The notes under the pieces were generated by a model. That model saw only the letters and a program-made list of their open reading frames with translations, searched no databases and was not told where the DNA came from. Made by a program: the position numbers and the translations under genes. Positions 1-7,113 of a stretch of DNA of 64,000 nt are shown piece by piece. Each line of letters starts with the position of its first letter. Positions within the stretch are counted from its first letter, which is position 1. The DNA is from Nonomuraea maritima (GTDB lineage Bacteria > Actinomycetota > Actinomycetes > Streptosporangiales > Streptosporangiaceae), in NCBI RefSeq assembly GCF_900100395.1, contig NZ_FNFB01000018.1, forward strand, positions 62,001 to 126,000, given 5' to 3'.

Positions 1-525
1 GGGGCCCCGAAGAGTTCAACACCATCTACCGGCCATCCGGCCGGCTTACTGTTTTCCGCACCCGCCGTACTGAGCGGCGATGATGCGTGGATCGCGGATG
101 CGTGACCGTAGACCACCTTCCTATCTGTGGAGCTGCGGTACCCGAGCGGCGAGACTCAGCCGGCAACGGGCGATCCTGATGGCGTCAGCACTCCCTTCAT
201 CTTTTTCTTCCGGACCTCTTGTCCAACTTCACCTTCGGCAGCGCGTCCACGGTCAGGGCCTCTGACTACTGCGATGGCCCGTCACGTCCGACCTTCTGCC
301 TCCAACTTCAGCGTGCTCCGGGCAGTTCGTCGTCATGCCAGTAACTGCTTCTGCTGCCCGGCGGATCCGTTCCTTGCGATGTGAGAAACCGTAGCGCCCG
401 CGGCGGCGAATGTCTACTGCGGCGGCAATAGATTTCTTGTGCGGCGGATGGAGGATCACCGCGGGTGAGCGTCCGGGCCGGGACGGTCGTACCCTGGGCG
501 CGGACGACGGGCGGGAGGTGGGCCG
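1..525. other. Leading stretch with no convincing gene
   Basis: I see no reading frame here with the third-position G/C pattern of the neighbouring genes, no plausible ribosome binding site and no recognisable protein. The only structure I noticed is a short palindromic CCGGCC/GGCCGG motif near position 30-46, which could be the tail of a terminator for a gene left of the window. The region up to about 400 is less GC-rich than the genes to its right. Confidence 0.5.
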
Positions 526-1119
526 GTGCGGTACCGGCGGGCGGTGGAGCGGCTTCGGATGCTGGCCCGGGCGTGCGATCAGACGAGGCGTGTCCCGGTG
601 GACGAGCCGTTCCTGCGGGAGGCGTACGTCTTCGGCGATCTTGTGGCGGGGGCCGACCCGGTCGAGCAGATCGAGGTCGTCCTCGTGCTGAATCTGCCAC
701 CGGAGGAGGTGTCCTGGGGGACGCAGCCGCCCGGCACCGCGTGGCTGGTCGACTTCCTGGAGCTGGACAAGGGCGGGGTGGCGTACCGGTGGCGTTCGCG
801 TCGTGACCCGGTGGCGAATCACCGCATCCATGACCCGGTGCGCTTCTGGTCGCTGGAGGGCATCGACGAGTCCGTGCTGGAGGCGCTGGAGCACCGACGC
901 CAGGAGGACCTTCGCCGGCCCGCCACGGAGACCCCCGCGGAGCCCGCCGACGTCGAGGGGGAGTTGCGTACGGCTCTGGAGCACCTGCGTGCCGTGCACG
1001 CGGCGTACTGGGACCGGAAATGGCGGCGTGAGCACCGCGGGCTGTCCCGCCACCCCGAGCACCATCTGTGGGAGGCCGTGCAGGGCTACCTGGACCTTCT
1101 CGACGTACGGGGCGAGTAG
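526..1119 (+). CDS. Conserved actinobacterial hypothetical protein (DUF7711-like)
   Basis: A 197-residue soluble protein with a GTG start. It is rich in Arg, Glu and Trp and has no signal peptide or membrane segment. The N-terminal half contains a conserved-looking block (FLREAYVFGDL, then VVLVLNLPPEEVSWGTQPPGTAW) and the C-terminus ends in HPEHHLWEAVQGYLDLLD. It resembles, from memory, a widespread uncharacterised actinomycete family that I believe is called DUF7711; I cannot verify the name. Nothing in the sequence points to an enzymatic activity. It is transcribed alone, and codon usage is clearly coding, which is why I prefer it over the long antisense frames through the same bases. Confidence 0.75.
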   Translation: MRYRRAVERLRMLARACDQTRRVPVDEPFLREAYVFGDLVAGADPVEQIEVVLVLNLPPEEVSWGTQPPGTAWLVDFLELDKGGVAYRWRSRRDPVANHRIHDPVRFWSLEGIDESVLEALEHRRQEDLRRPATETPAEPADVEGELRTALEHLRAVHAAYWDRKWRREHRGLSRHPEHHLWEAVQGYLDLLDVRGE

Positions 1120-1458
1120 TCCGCGCGGCAGATGCCCAGAGGCTCCAGGCGCTCGCCCTCGGGGAGCGCGGCAGATGGCGCGCCTCCAGCCTCCAGGTTC
1201 TCGTCCTGGGGAGCGTGGTGGGCGGGCCACGGCCTGAGGGGCTCGTTCGTGGGGGATTCGGGTGGTGAGTGGATGTGGGGGAAAAGTTGGATTTATGGCG
1301 GTAAACCGTGGCGAGGTGATAAGCGTCCGAGGTCTGGCATATATCGCGCATTCAGGGTAAAGGGCTGAAACATTATGTCAGTGCATCAGCCTTAGTGTGG
1401 TCATCCGATTACGCCTGGTTATCGAAGCGTCAATGTGACCAATCCGTAGCCGTTCGCT
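1120..1458. other. Intergenic region upstream of the sigma factor gene
   Basis: The first 140 bases are GC-rich and appear non-coding. From about 1270 to 1450 the base composition becomes distinctly AT-richer, as expected of a promoter region. A candidate ECF-type promoter lies at 1300-1327 (listed separately). I see no gene and no strong hairpin. Confidence 0.5.
1300..1327 (+). promoter_or_regulatory. Candidate ECF-type promoter upstream of sigD
   Basis: GGTAAAC at 1300-1306 is followed after 17 bases by CGTC at 1324-1327. This loosely resembles the GGAAC-N16/17-CGTC layout of ECF-sigma promoters and would leave a leader of roughly 125 nt before the sigma gene, consistent with autoregulation. 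The match is partial and unsupported by any second copy in the window. Confidence 0.2.
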
Positions 1459-2124
1459 ATGACGACAGGCCGGATCAGTGCGGGCATCATGCCTATCGTG
1501 AGCGAGGGAAGCGTCGCCGACGCCAAAATTGGGGTAAGGCTCGCGTCGAGACTTCCGGCACGGACGGATGACTCCGACCTTAGGGAACTGACGAGCCTCG
1601 CCGTGCAGGGAGATCGCAGTGCGATCGAATCCCTGCTCGGGGAGTTGCGTCCGATGGTGGTGCGCTATTGTCGCGCCCGGCTGGGCAGGGTTTCAGGGCA
1701 ATATCACATTGCTGATGACGTCGCCCAGGAGGTGTGCATCGCGGTGTTGTCCGCGCTGCCGCGATACCGCGACATGGGGCGGCCTTTCGCGTCGTTCGTG
1801 TTCGGGATCGCCTCGCACAAGGTGGCCGACGCGCTGCGGAGTTCCGTGCGCTCGGCCGTACCGACTCAGGATCTGCCCGACGGGCCCGACGAGGGCCCCG
1901 GGCCCGAGGAGACGGTGGTCCGCTACATCGAGGTGGAGCACGCGCGGCGGCTGCTGGCCAAGCTGCCCGACAACCAGCGCGAGTTGCTGCTGTTGCGGGT
2001 GGTGTCGGGGCTGTCGGCGGAGGAGACCGGTAATGTACTCGGCATGTCACCAGGAGCGGTTCGCGTCGCCCAGCATCGGGCGCTGGCGAGGTTGCGGCAG
2101 ATGGCCGAGCTGGAGTCGGCTTGA
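1459..2124 (+). CDS. sigD: ECF RNA polymerase sigma factor, SigD/ShbA type
   Basis: A 221-residue ECF sigma factor. Region 2 is visible around residues 50-120 (the DDVAQEVCIAVLSALPRYRD block is the region 2.2-2.3 helix). Region 4, with its helix-turn-helix, lies near residues 180-218 (LSAEETGNVLGMSPGAVRVAQHRALARLRQM). The acidic linker between them is typical. In Mycobacterium (SigD) and Streptomyces (ShbA, which drives the principal sigma gene hrdB) the orthologue sits just upstream of DUF5319-guaB, as here, so the assignment rests on both sequence and synteny. No good ribosome binding site precedes the ATG at 1459; a GTG at 1498 is an alternative start. The stop codon overlaps the TTG start of the small downstream frame, suggesting translational coupling to a partner. 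Confidence 0.9.
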   Translation: MTTGRISAGIMPIVSEGSVADAKIGVRLASRLPARTDDSDLRELTSLAVQGDRSAIESLLGELRPMVVRYCRARLGRVSGQYHIADDVAQEVCIAVLSALPRYRDMGRPFASFVFGIASHKVADALRSSVRSAVPTQDLPDGPDEGPGPEETVVRYIEVEHARRLLAKLPDNQRELLLLRVVSGLSAEETGNVLGMSPGAVRVAQHRALARLRQMAELESA

Positions 2125-2273
2125 CTCCTGAGGAGGAGACCGACGCGCTGCTCGACGCGCTCGGCCGTGGCGAGATGACTGATGCGTTCGATCCGGCCGC
2201 GCGGCTGCTGGCCGCGTTGCTCGACGACGTGAGTCAGTGGCGTTCTTCGGTGTCGATGACGCCGTCGACGTAG
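2121..2273 (+). CDS. rsdA: Putative minimal RsdA-like anti-sigma-D peptide (50 aa)
   Basis: This frame starts at a TTG that overlaps the sigma factor stop codon and runs 50 codons to a TAG. Residues 8-36 (DALLDALGRGEMTDAF, then RLLAALLDDV) strongly resemble the short SigD-binding segment found at the N-terminus of mycobacterial RsdA (a DLLLDALAERE...DDALAALLGQWRDDL pattern, from memory). In known RsdA this segment is followed by a membrane helix and an extracytoplasmic domain; here the frame ends within about 15 residues, so neither is present. The last 40 bases overlap the 3' end of the convergent DUF5319 gene. Either this is a functional soluble mini-anti-sigma or a remnant of a truncated rsdA. 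Position and sequence favour RsdA ancestry; function is inference. Confidence 0.6.
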   Translation: MTPEEETDALLDALGRGEMTDAFDPAARLLAALLDDVSQWRSSVSMTPST

Positions 2274-2611
2274 CCCCTCGCGTAGTCCCAGCTCACGTAG
2301 TCTGCCGGGTCGGGCTGGAAAGCCGGCTCGTGCACCTGGGGCCGGCCCTTCTCGATCATCTGTTTGAGGTTGCCGCGCAGCAGCTCCCAGTCGAAGAAGT
2401 GCTGCTCGCCGCACTCGGGGCAGTCGAGTACGAGCCCCAGCACGCCCTGCGGTTCGAGCAGGGTACGGAAGACCTCCACATCGGCGAGATCGGTGATGGC
2501 CTCGTCGCGCTCGGCCGCGGTGAGCGGCTCGGCGTCGTCGAGATCCCCCATCGCCGACGAGGGGTCGTTGGGGTCGTCCGCGAACGGATCGCGGGGGACG
2601 TCTTCCAGCAC
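2234..2611 (-). CDS. DUF5319 family protein
   Basis: A 125-residue acidic protein starting at GTG 2611. It contains a CPEC motif (residues about 65-70, in LDCPECGEQHFFDW) that could form half of a zinc site, and ends in a conserved-looking YVSWDYARGYVDGVID segment. This matches the short actinobacterial family lying divergently beside guaB (Rv3412 in M. tuberculosis). Its role is unknown. Here it is convergent with the sigma/anti-sigma pair and overlaps the small rsdA-like frame by 40 bases. The N-terminal PRDPFADDP pattern supports the GTG start over internal methionines, although the Shine-Dalgarno-like GGGAAGG sits unusually close to it. Confidence 0.85.
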   Translation of the reverse strand: MLEDVPRDPFADDPNDPSSAMGDLDDAEPLTAAERDEAITDLADVEVFRTLLEPQGVLGLVLDCPECGEQHFFDWELLRGNLKQMIEKGRPQVHEPAFQPDPADYVSWDYARGYVDGVIDTEERH

Positions 2612-2801
2612 CTTCCCACCATATGACCGAAGCGGCCCGCGTGGCGGGTATTACCTCTGCCGACCATGGCGGGCGGGTTTCACGCCTGTGTGAACGCGGG
2701 GGCCGGAGTGGCGGTGGTTGCCTGAGGGCGTGGTTGGGGCAGTTCTGCGCCTCTTCGGAAGCGCGGCAGGCCGCGCGTGGCTCTGTGGCTGTGGGGCGCG
2801 C

Positions 2802-3812
2802 TCAGGTGAGCCAGCCGCGGCGGGCCGCCTCCACGCCCGCGTGGAAGCGGGACTGGGCGCCGAACTCGGTCATCGCGTCGGCGAAACGGCCGCGGACCGT
2901 GCGTACCGACACGCCGAGCTGGCGGGCGATGGACTCGTCGCTCATGCCCTGCGCGGCCAGTCGCAGCACCTGCAGCATGCCCTCGCCCCTGCGGCCGTGC
3001 ATGATCGGTACGGCGCGGGACCACAGCTCCTCGAAGAGCGTGCGCAGCATGCCCACCACGACAGGGGTGCGGACCAGGTAGAAGTTGTAGGCGTGGTCGG
3101 GCAGGTTGCCGCCCCAGTGCGCGGGCAGGCCGGCCACCTCGTCGCCCGCGGCCATGAACCAGCTCGGCAACCGGTCGAGGGTGCGCACCCGTCCGCCGGT
3201 CTCGGCCATGCGGGTCAGCTGGTCGCGTACGCCGGGCAGGGAGAGCGTGGAGACCGGGACGATCACGTGGACGCTCAGCAGGCCGCGCTCCTGCGCGTCG
3301 ATCCACGGATCCGCAAATTTCCGCACAAAGTCGATCAGCGTGCGCTCGTCCGGGACCGCGGTGACCAAGCGCATCGGCGGCGCCTGCACCGCGATGCCCA
3401 GCACGCTCTCGTACAGGACGTCGGCGCCGCTCGCCATCTCCACCGTGAAGGGGCCGCTGCGGTAGTCGCGGCCGGCGTCGTAGTCGCGGATCAGGTTGCG
3501 GATCGAGCCGAGCGCCGAGTCGATCCTGCGGCTCTCCTCGGCGAGCCGGTCGAGACGCCGGGCGATCAGCCGCCCGAGCGCGGCGGCGGGGTGGCGGGGC
3601 TGGTAGTGGCCGGACTGCTCGTCGACGACGCCCAGCCTGACGAGGTCGTCGAGCTGCCGGCCCACCGTCTCGACGGATCCGTCCATCGCCTGTGCGAGCT
3701 CTTTGCGCGTCGCTCGGTGCAGGCGGAGGACCGCCGAGTAGAGCGCGGTCTGTGCCGGATCGAGGCCCAGGATCTCGAAGGGATCGGACGCGATGTGCGG
3801 CTCGTTGCGCAT
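2802..3812 (-). CDS. LuxR-type transcriptional regulator with N-terminal TrmB-like helix-turn-helix
   Basis: A 336-residue protein. Residues 10-70 (ILGLDPAQTALYSAVLRL to LVRLGVVDE) look like a TrmB-type winged helix. The middle has the architecture of a ligand or sensor domain. The C-terminus (about 275-325: LRLAAQGMSDESIARQLGVSVRTVRGRFADAM) is a LuxR-type HTH. This two-HTH architecture is common in streptomycete and streptosporangial regulators of unknown signal. It stands alone; the 630-base region upstream separates it from the divergent guaB, and nothing nearby suggests a target. Codon usage is normal for the window. Specific ligand and regulon cannot be read from the sequence. Confidence 0.85.
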   Translation of the reverse strand: MRNEPHIASDPFEILGLDPAQTALYSAVLRLHRATRKELAQAMDGSVETVGRQLDDLVRLGVVDEQSGHYQPRHPAAALGRLIARRLDRLAEESRRIDSALGSIRNLIRDYDAGRDYRSGPFTVEMASGADVLYESVLGIAVQAPPMRLVTAVPDERTLIDFVRKFADPWIDAQERGLLSVHVIVPVSTLSLPGVRDQLTRMAETGGRVRTLDRLPSWFMAAGDEVAGLPAHWGGNLPDHAYNFYLVRTPVVVGMLRTLFEELWSRAVPIMHGRRGEGMLQVLRLAAQGMSDESIARQLGVSVRTVRGRFADAMTEFGAQSRFHAGVEAARRGWLT

Positions 3813-4077
3813 GCGGGCGGCTCCGTCGGGGGGACACGGGCGTGTCGCGAGGATAACTCCGCTTCAGGCCGCTGTCCCTCACTTTCGGGGACTCGTTCGC
3901 TTCCCCGGACGGGGGTTCGCGGAGGTGCAACTTGGTGCAACTGCACGTTTGCACCTTGTGCGACGTCGTTGAGTGACGCACGCTTTACCCAGCGTCGGCA
4001 TCGAGGGCGCGGCCGCGGTCCATCCGGACGCGGAGGGGGGTTCGGTGGCGCCACGCCGCCGCGCCCGATGCCGGTGG

Positions 4078-4117
4078 CCGGGGGACGAGACTGATCACCG
4101 ACGGTCTCGTCCCCCGG
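4078..4117 (+). terminator. Perfect 13-bp stem hairpin upstream of guaB
   Basis: CCGGGGGACGAGA (4078-4090) and its exact reverse complement (4105-4117) enclose a 14-base loop, followed by GCGCTTTCT. It has terminator-like strength but no clean U-tract. As it lies between divergent genes, upstream of guaB, it could be an attenuator or leader element instead of a simple terminator. Confidence 0.5.
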
Positions 4118-4126
4118 CGCTTTCTC

Positions 4127-4173
4127 GTGCCGGGGGCCACGACGGACCGTGGGGGTCGTTGTGCCCCCGGCAC
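4127..4173 (+). repeat. Second perfect inverted repeat (11 bp) upstream of guaB
   Basis: GTGCCGGGGGC at 4127-4137 pairs exactly with GCCCCCGGCAC at 4163-4173, around a 25-base loop. The start of the loop (CCACGAC) can partly pair with its end (GTCGTTG), extending the stem. It starts only nine bases after the preceding hairpin, so the two form a tandem structure. Confidence 0.5.
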
Positions 4174-4264
4174 CGCCCACGGCACCGACTCCGGCGCCGG
4201 GCGCCGGGGTCGCCCCCGCCACCACCGAACACGCGCCGACCGCGCGCCGAACGCGCGCCGGGAC

Positions 4265-4318
4265 GAGCGCCGAGCGAGCGCCAGGATGAGCGCCGAGCGA
4301 GCGGCGGGGTGAGCGCCG
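4265..4318 (+). repeat. Short 23-bp tandem repeat
   Basis: GAGCGCCGAGCGAGCG occurs at 4265-4280 and again, identically, at 4288-4303 (period 23). The first eight bases recur at 4311-4318 in the same register. It is a minor non-coding tandem array with no known role. Confidence 0.6.
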
Positions 4319-4397
4319 CATGAGGGCCTGGATCTGCGCTGGACGAGTGCTGGGATGAGCGCGGGTGGGGCGCGGGTTCGGTTTTGGAGGCAGGCCC

Positions 4398-4403
4398 TAG
4401 ACT
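4398..4403 (+). promoter_or_regulatory. Candidate guaB promoter -10 (TAGACT)
   Basis: TAGACT lies 38 bases before the guaB start codon and fits the TANNNT consensus of principal-sigma promoters. The identical hexamer occurs 35 bases before guaA (22574-22579). No convincing -35 is visible at either. Confidence 0.35.
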
Positions 4404-4441
4404 TAGGGGCATTCAGCGCAACGGCAGGAGGGGGCCGCAGC

Positions 4442-5923
4442 ATGTCCAAGTTCACCGAGATGGGTCTGACCTTTGACGATGTGCTGTTGGTGCCCGCATA
4501 TTCAGACTTGCAACCAGGCGAGGCCGACACCGGGTCCCGGCTGTCACGCGGCATCACGCTGTCCATCCCGCTGATCTCCGCCGCCATGGACACCGTGACC
4601 GAGGCCCGCATGGCGGTCGCCATGGCCCGCCAGGGCGGCATCGGCATCCTGCACCGCAACCTGTCGATCGAGGAGCAGGCCCAGCAGGTCGACCTCGTGA
4701 AGCGGTCCGAGGCCGGCATGGTGACCAACCCGGTGACGTGCAGCCCCGACGACACGCTGGCCGACGTCGAGCGGCTGTGTGCGACGTACCGGATCTCTGG
4801 GGTTCCCGTGACCGACGAGTCGGGCAAGCTGGTCGGCATCGTGACCAACCGCGACATGCGCTTCGAGACCGATCACAGCAGGCCCGTGCGTGAGGTCATG
4901 ACGAGGATGCCGCTCGTCACCGCGCCGGTCGGGGTCTCGCGCGACGACGCCTTCTCCCTTCTGCGCAAGAACAAGATCGAGAAGCTGCCGCTCGTCGACG
5001 ACGACGGCCGGCTGCGCGGTCTGATCACCGTCAAGGACTTCACCAAGAGCGAGCAGTACCCGCTGTCCACCAAGGACGCCGACGGCCGGCTCATCGTCGG
5101 CGCGGCCGTGGGCGTCGGCGGTGACGCCGAGCTGCGCGCCAAGGCGCTGATCGAGGCGGGGGTCGACGTGGTGGTGGTCGACGTCGCCCACGGTCACTCC
5201 CGGGGTCTGGCCGACATGATCGCCAAGATCAAGGCCAACGCCAAGGTCGACGTCATCGGCGGCAACATCGCCACCAGGGCGGGCGCGCAGATGCTGGTCG
5301 ACGCGGGCGCCGACGCGGTCAAGGTGGGCGTCGGGCCGGGCTCGATCTGCACCACCAGGGTCGTGGCCGGGGTCGGCGCGCCGCAGGTGACCGCCATCTA
5401 CGAGGCCTCGAAGGCGTGTGCTCCCGCCGGGGTGCCGGTGATCGGCGACGGCGGCCTGCAGTACTCCGGCGACATCGTCAAGGCCATCGCGGCCGGCGCC
5501 GACACCGTCATGCTCGGCTCGCTGCTGGCCGGATGCGAGGAGTCGCCCGGTGAGCTCATCTTCATCAACGGCAAGCAGTTCAAGTCCTACCGCGGCATGG
5601 GGTCGCTGGGCGCCGTACGCAACCGCGAGCGCGGTGGCGAGTCCTTCAGCAAGGACCGCTACGCCCAGGCCGACGTCGGCGGCGAGGACAAGTACATCCC
5701 CGAGGGCATCGAGGGTCAGGTGCCCTTCCGTGGCCCGGTCGCGGCCGTCGCTCACCAGCTCGTCGGCGGTCTGCGCCAGGGCATGTGGTACGCGGGCTGC
5801 CGCACCATCGAGCAGATGCACACCGACTGCGAGCTCATGCCCATCACGGCGGCAGGCCTCAAGGAGAGTCACCCCCACGACATCCAGATGACCGTGGAAT
5901 CTCCGAACTATCACAGAAGGTAA
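4442..5923 (+). CDS. guaB: IMP dehydrogenase
   Basis: A 493-residue enzyme that oxidises IMP to XMP with NAD+, the first committed step of GMP synthesis. The TIM-barrel begins at FTEMGLTFDDVLLVPAYSD. A pair of CBS domains occupies about residues 95-205 (TRMPLVTAP and KLPLVDDDGRLRGLIT). The catalytic loop GVGPGSICTTR carries Cys303, and the flap region (RGMGSLGAV, then Arg/Tyr-rich) follows near residues 385-410. I chose the ATG at 4442 because it has a textbook AGGAGG ten bases upstream and aligns with the family N-terminus; upstream frame extension is spurious. guaB3 follows after 4 bases, so the two are probably co-transcribed. Confidence 0.98.
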   Translation: MSKFTEMGLTFDDVLLVPAYSDLQPGEADTGSRLSRGITLSIPLISAAMDTVTEARMAVAMARQGGIGILHRNLSIEEQAQQVDLVKRSEAGMVTNPVTCSPDDTLADVERLCATYRISGVPVTDESGKLVGIVTNRDMRFETDHSRPVREVMTRMPLVTAPVGVSRDDAFSLLRKNKIEKLPLVDDDGRLRGLITVKDFTKSEQYPLSTKDADGRLIVGAAVGVGGDAELRAKALIEAGVDVVVVDVAHGHSRGLADMIAKIKANAKVDVIGGNIATRAGAQMLVDAGADAVKVGVGPGSICTTRVVAGVGAPQVTAIYEASKACAPAGVPVIGDGGLQYSGDIVKAIAAGADTVMLGSLLAGCEESPGELIFINGKQFKSYRGMGSLGAVRNRERGGESFSKDRYAQADVGGEDKYIPEGIEGQVPFRGPVAAVAHQLVGGLRQGMWYAGCRTIEQMHTDCELMPITAAGLKESHPHDIQMTVESPNYHRR

Positions 5924-5927
5924 GTTC

Positions 5928-7049
5928 ATGACTCAGCAGGTGGAGATCGGCCGGGGGAAGACCGGGCGGCGGGCGTATTCGCTTGACGAGATCGGTCTGG
6001 TGCCCTCGCGGCGTACCCGTGATCCTGAAGAGGTCTCGATCGCCTGGCAGATCGACGCCTACCGGTTCGAGCTGCCCGTGGTCGTCGCTCCTATGGACAG
6101 CGTGGTCTCGCCGGCCACCGCCATCGCGATCGGCCGGCTCGGCGGCCTGGCCCCGCTCGACCTCGAAGGGCTCTGGACGCGCTACGAGGACCCGCAGCCG
6201 CTGCTGGAGGAGTGCGCGGCGCTCGACCAGCAGGCGGCCACCAAGCGGCTGCAGGAGATCTATGCCGCGCCGATCCAGGAAGACCTGATCGGCCGGCGCA
6301 TCGAGGAGATCCGCGCCGCCGGCGTGACCACCGCCGTGCGTCTGTCGCCGCAGCGTACGGTCCAGTACCACAAGGCCGTGATCGACGCGGGTGTCGACAT
6401 CTTCGTCATCCGCGGCACCACGGTCTCCGCCGAGCACGTGTCGGGGCGGGCCGAGCCGCTCAACCTCAAGCAGTTCATCTACGAGCTCGACGTCCCGGTC
6501 ATCGTGGGCGGGTGCGCCACGTACACCGCGGCCCTCCACCTCATGCGCACCGGCGCGGCGGGCGTGCTGGTGGGCTTCGGCGGCGGCGCGTCGCACACGA
6601 CGCGCAACGTCCTCGGCGTGGCCGTGCCGATGGCCACCGCGATCTCCGACGTCGCGGCGGCGCGGCGCGACTACATGGACGAGTCCGGCGGCCGCTACGT
6701 GCACGTGATCGCCGACGGTGGCATGGGCACGTCCGGCGACATCGCCAAGGCCATCGCCTGTGGCGCCGACGCCGTGATGGTGGGCTCGCCGCTGGCCCGC
6801 GCGGTCGAGGCGCCTGGCCGCGGGTTCCACTGGGGTTCTGAGGCCCACCACCCCGACCTGCCGAGGGGCCGGCGGGTCGAGTTCGGCTCGGTCGGCACGC
6901 TGGAGCAGATCCTGCACGGGCCGTCCAGCGTGGCCGACGGCTCGATGAACCTCATGGGCGCGCTCAAGCGCACCATGGCCTCGACCGGCTACTCCGACAT
7001 CAAGGAGTTCCAGCGCGTCGAGGTCGTCGTCGCGCCGACCCAGCGCTGA
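5928..7049 (+). CDS. guaB3: GuaB3 family IMP dehydrogenase-related protein
   Basis: A 373-residue IMPDH/GMP-reductase superfamily TIM barrel without CBS domains, immediately downstream of guaB as in mycobacteria and streptomycetes. The phosphate-binding segment VIADGGMGTSGDIAKAIACGADAVMVGSPLARA is intact. However, the loop that in IMPDH and GMP reductase carries the catalytic cysteine reads GFGGGASHTTRN here, with Ser222-His223 where Cys would be expected. Cyanobacterial GuaB3 has been described as a GMP reductase. The actinobacterial protein lacks that cysteine and its activity is, to my knowledge, not established. It could be a regulatory or divergent member. The C-terminus ends in a basic tail shortly before a strong terminator. 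Confidence 0.93.
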   Translation: MTQQVEIGRGKTGRRAYSLDEIGLVPSRRTRDPEEVSIAWQIDAYRFELPVVVAPMDSVVSPATAIAIGRLGGLAPLDLEGLWTRYEDPQPLLEECAALDQQAATKRLQEIYAAPIQEDLIGRRIEEIRAAGVTTAVRLSPQRTVQYHKAVIDAGVDIFVIRGTTVSAEHVSGRAEPLNLKQFIYELDVPVIVGGCATYTAALHLMRTGAAGVLVGFGGGASHTTRNVLGVAVPMATAISDVAAARRDYMDESGGRYVHVIADGGMGTSGDIAKAIACGADAVMVGSPLARAVEAPGRGFHWGSEAHHPDLPRGRRVEFGSVGTLEQILHGPSSVADGSMNLMGALKRTMASTGYSDIKEFQRVEVVVAPTQR

Positions 7050-7067
7050 CGCTCTGCTCGCTCCAGG

Positions 7068-7095
7068 CCGCCGTCCTCGCGGACGGCGGTCTGTT
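7068..7095 (+). terminator. Rho-independent-type terminator after guaB-guaB3
   Basis: A perfect 9-bp stem CCGCCGTCC/GGACGGCGG (7068-7076 and 7081-7089) with a TCGC tetraloop, followed by TCTGTTT. It lies 18 bases after the guaB3 stop codon and just before the next promoter. Confidence 0.75.
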
Positions 7096-7101
7096 TGCGT
7101 C

Positions 7102-7107
7102 TAGCAT
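7102..7107 (+). promoter_or_regulatory. -10 element for a probable leaderless transcript
   Basis: TAGCAT ends six bases before the ATG at 7114 and there is no Shine-Dalgarno in between, so transcription would begin at or next to the start codon. Confidence 0.4.
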
Positions 7108-7113
7108 GCCGGG

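Larger units (their letters stand above)
3813..4441. other. Long non-coding region between regulator and guaB
   Basis: About 630 bases with no credible gene on either strand. It contains two strong perfect inverted repeats (4078-4117 and 4127-4173), a short 23-base tandem repeat (4265-4318), a candidate guaB promoter -10 (4398-4403) and the guaB ribosome binding site AGGAGG at 4426-4431. Frames that stay open here do so because of GC-rich repeats and encode only Arg/Ala/Pro-rich strings. Confidence 0.6.

Noticed and set aside
253..1230. Long minus-strand open frame opposite the 526-1119 gene
   Set aside because: Its translation is Arg/Pro/His-rich with no family features; it is the usual high-GC antisense shadow of the real gene.
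3985..4857. Minus-strand 290-residue frame overlapping guaB and its upstream region
   Set aside because: It is antisense to guaB and then reads through GC-rich repeats, giving low-complexity Arg/Ala/Ser protein with no homology pattern.
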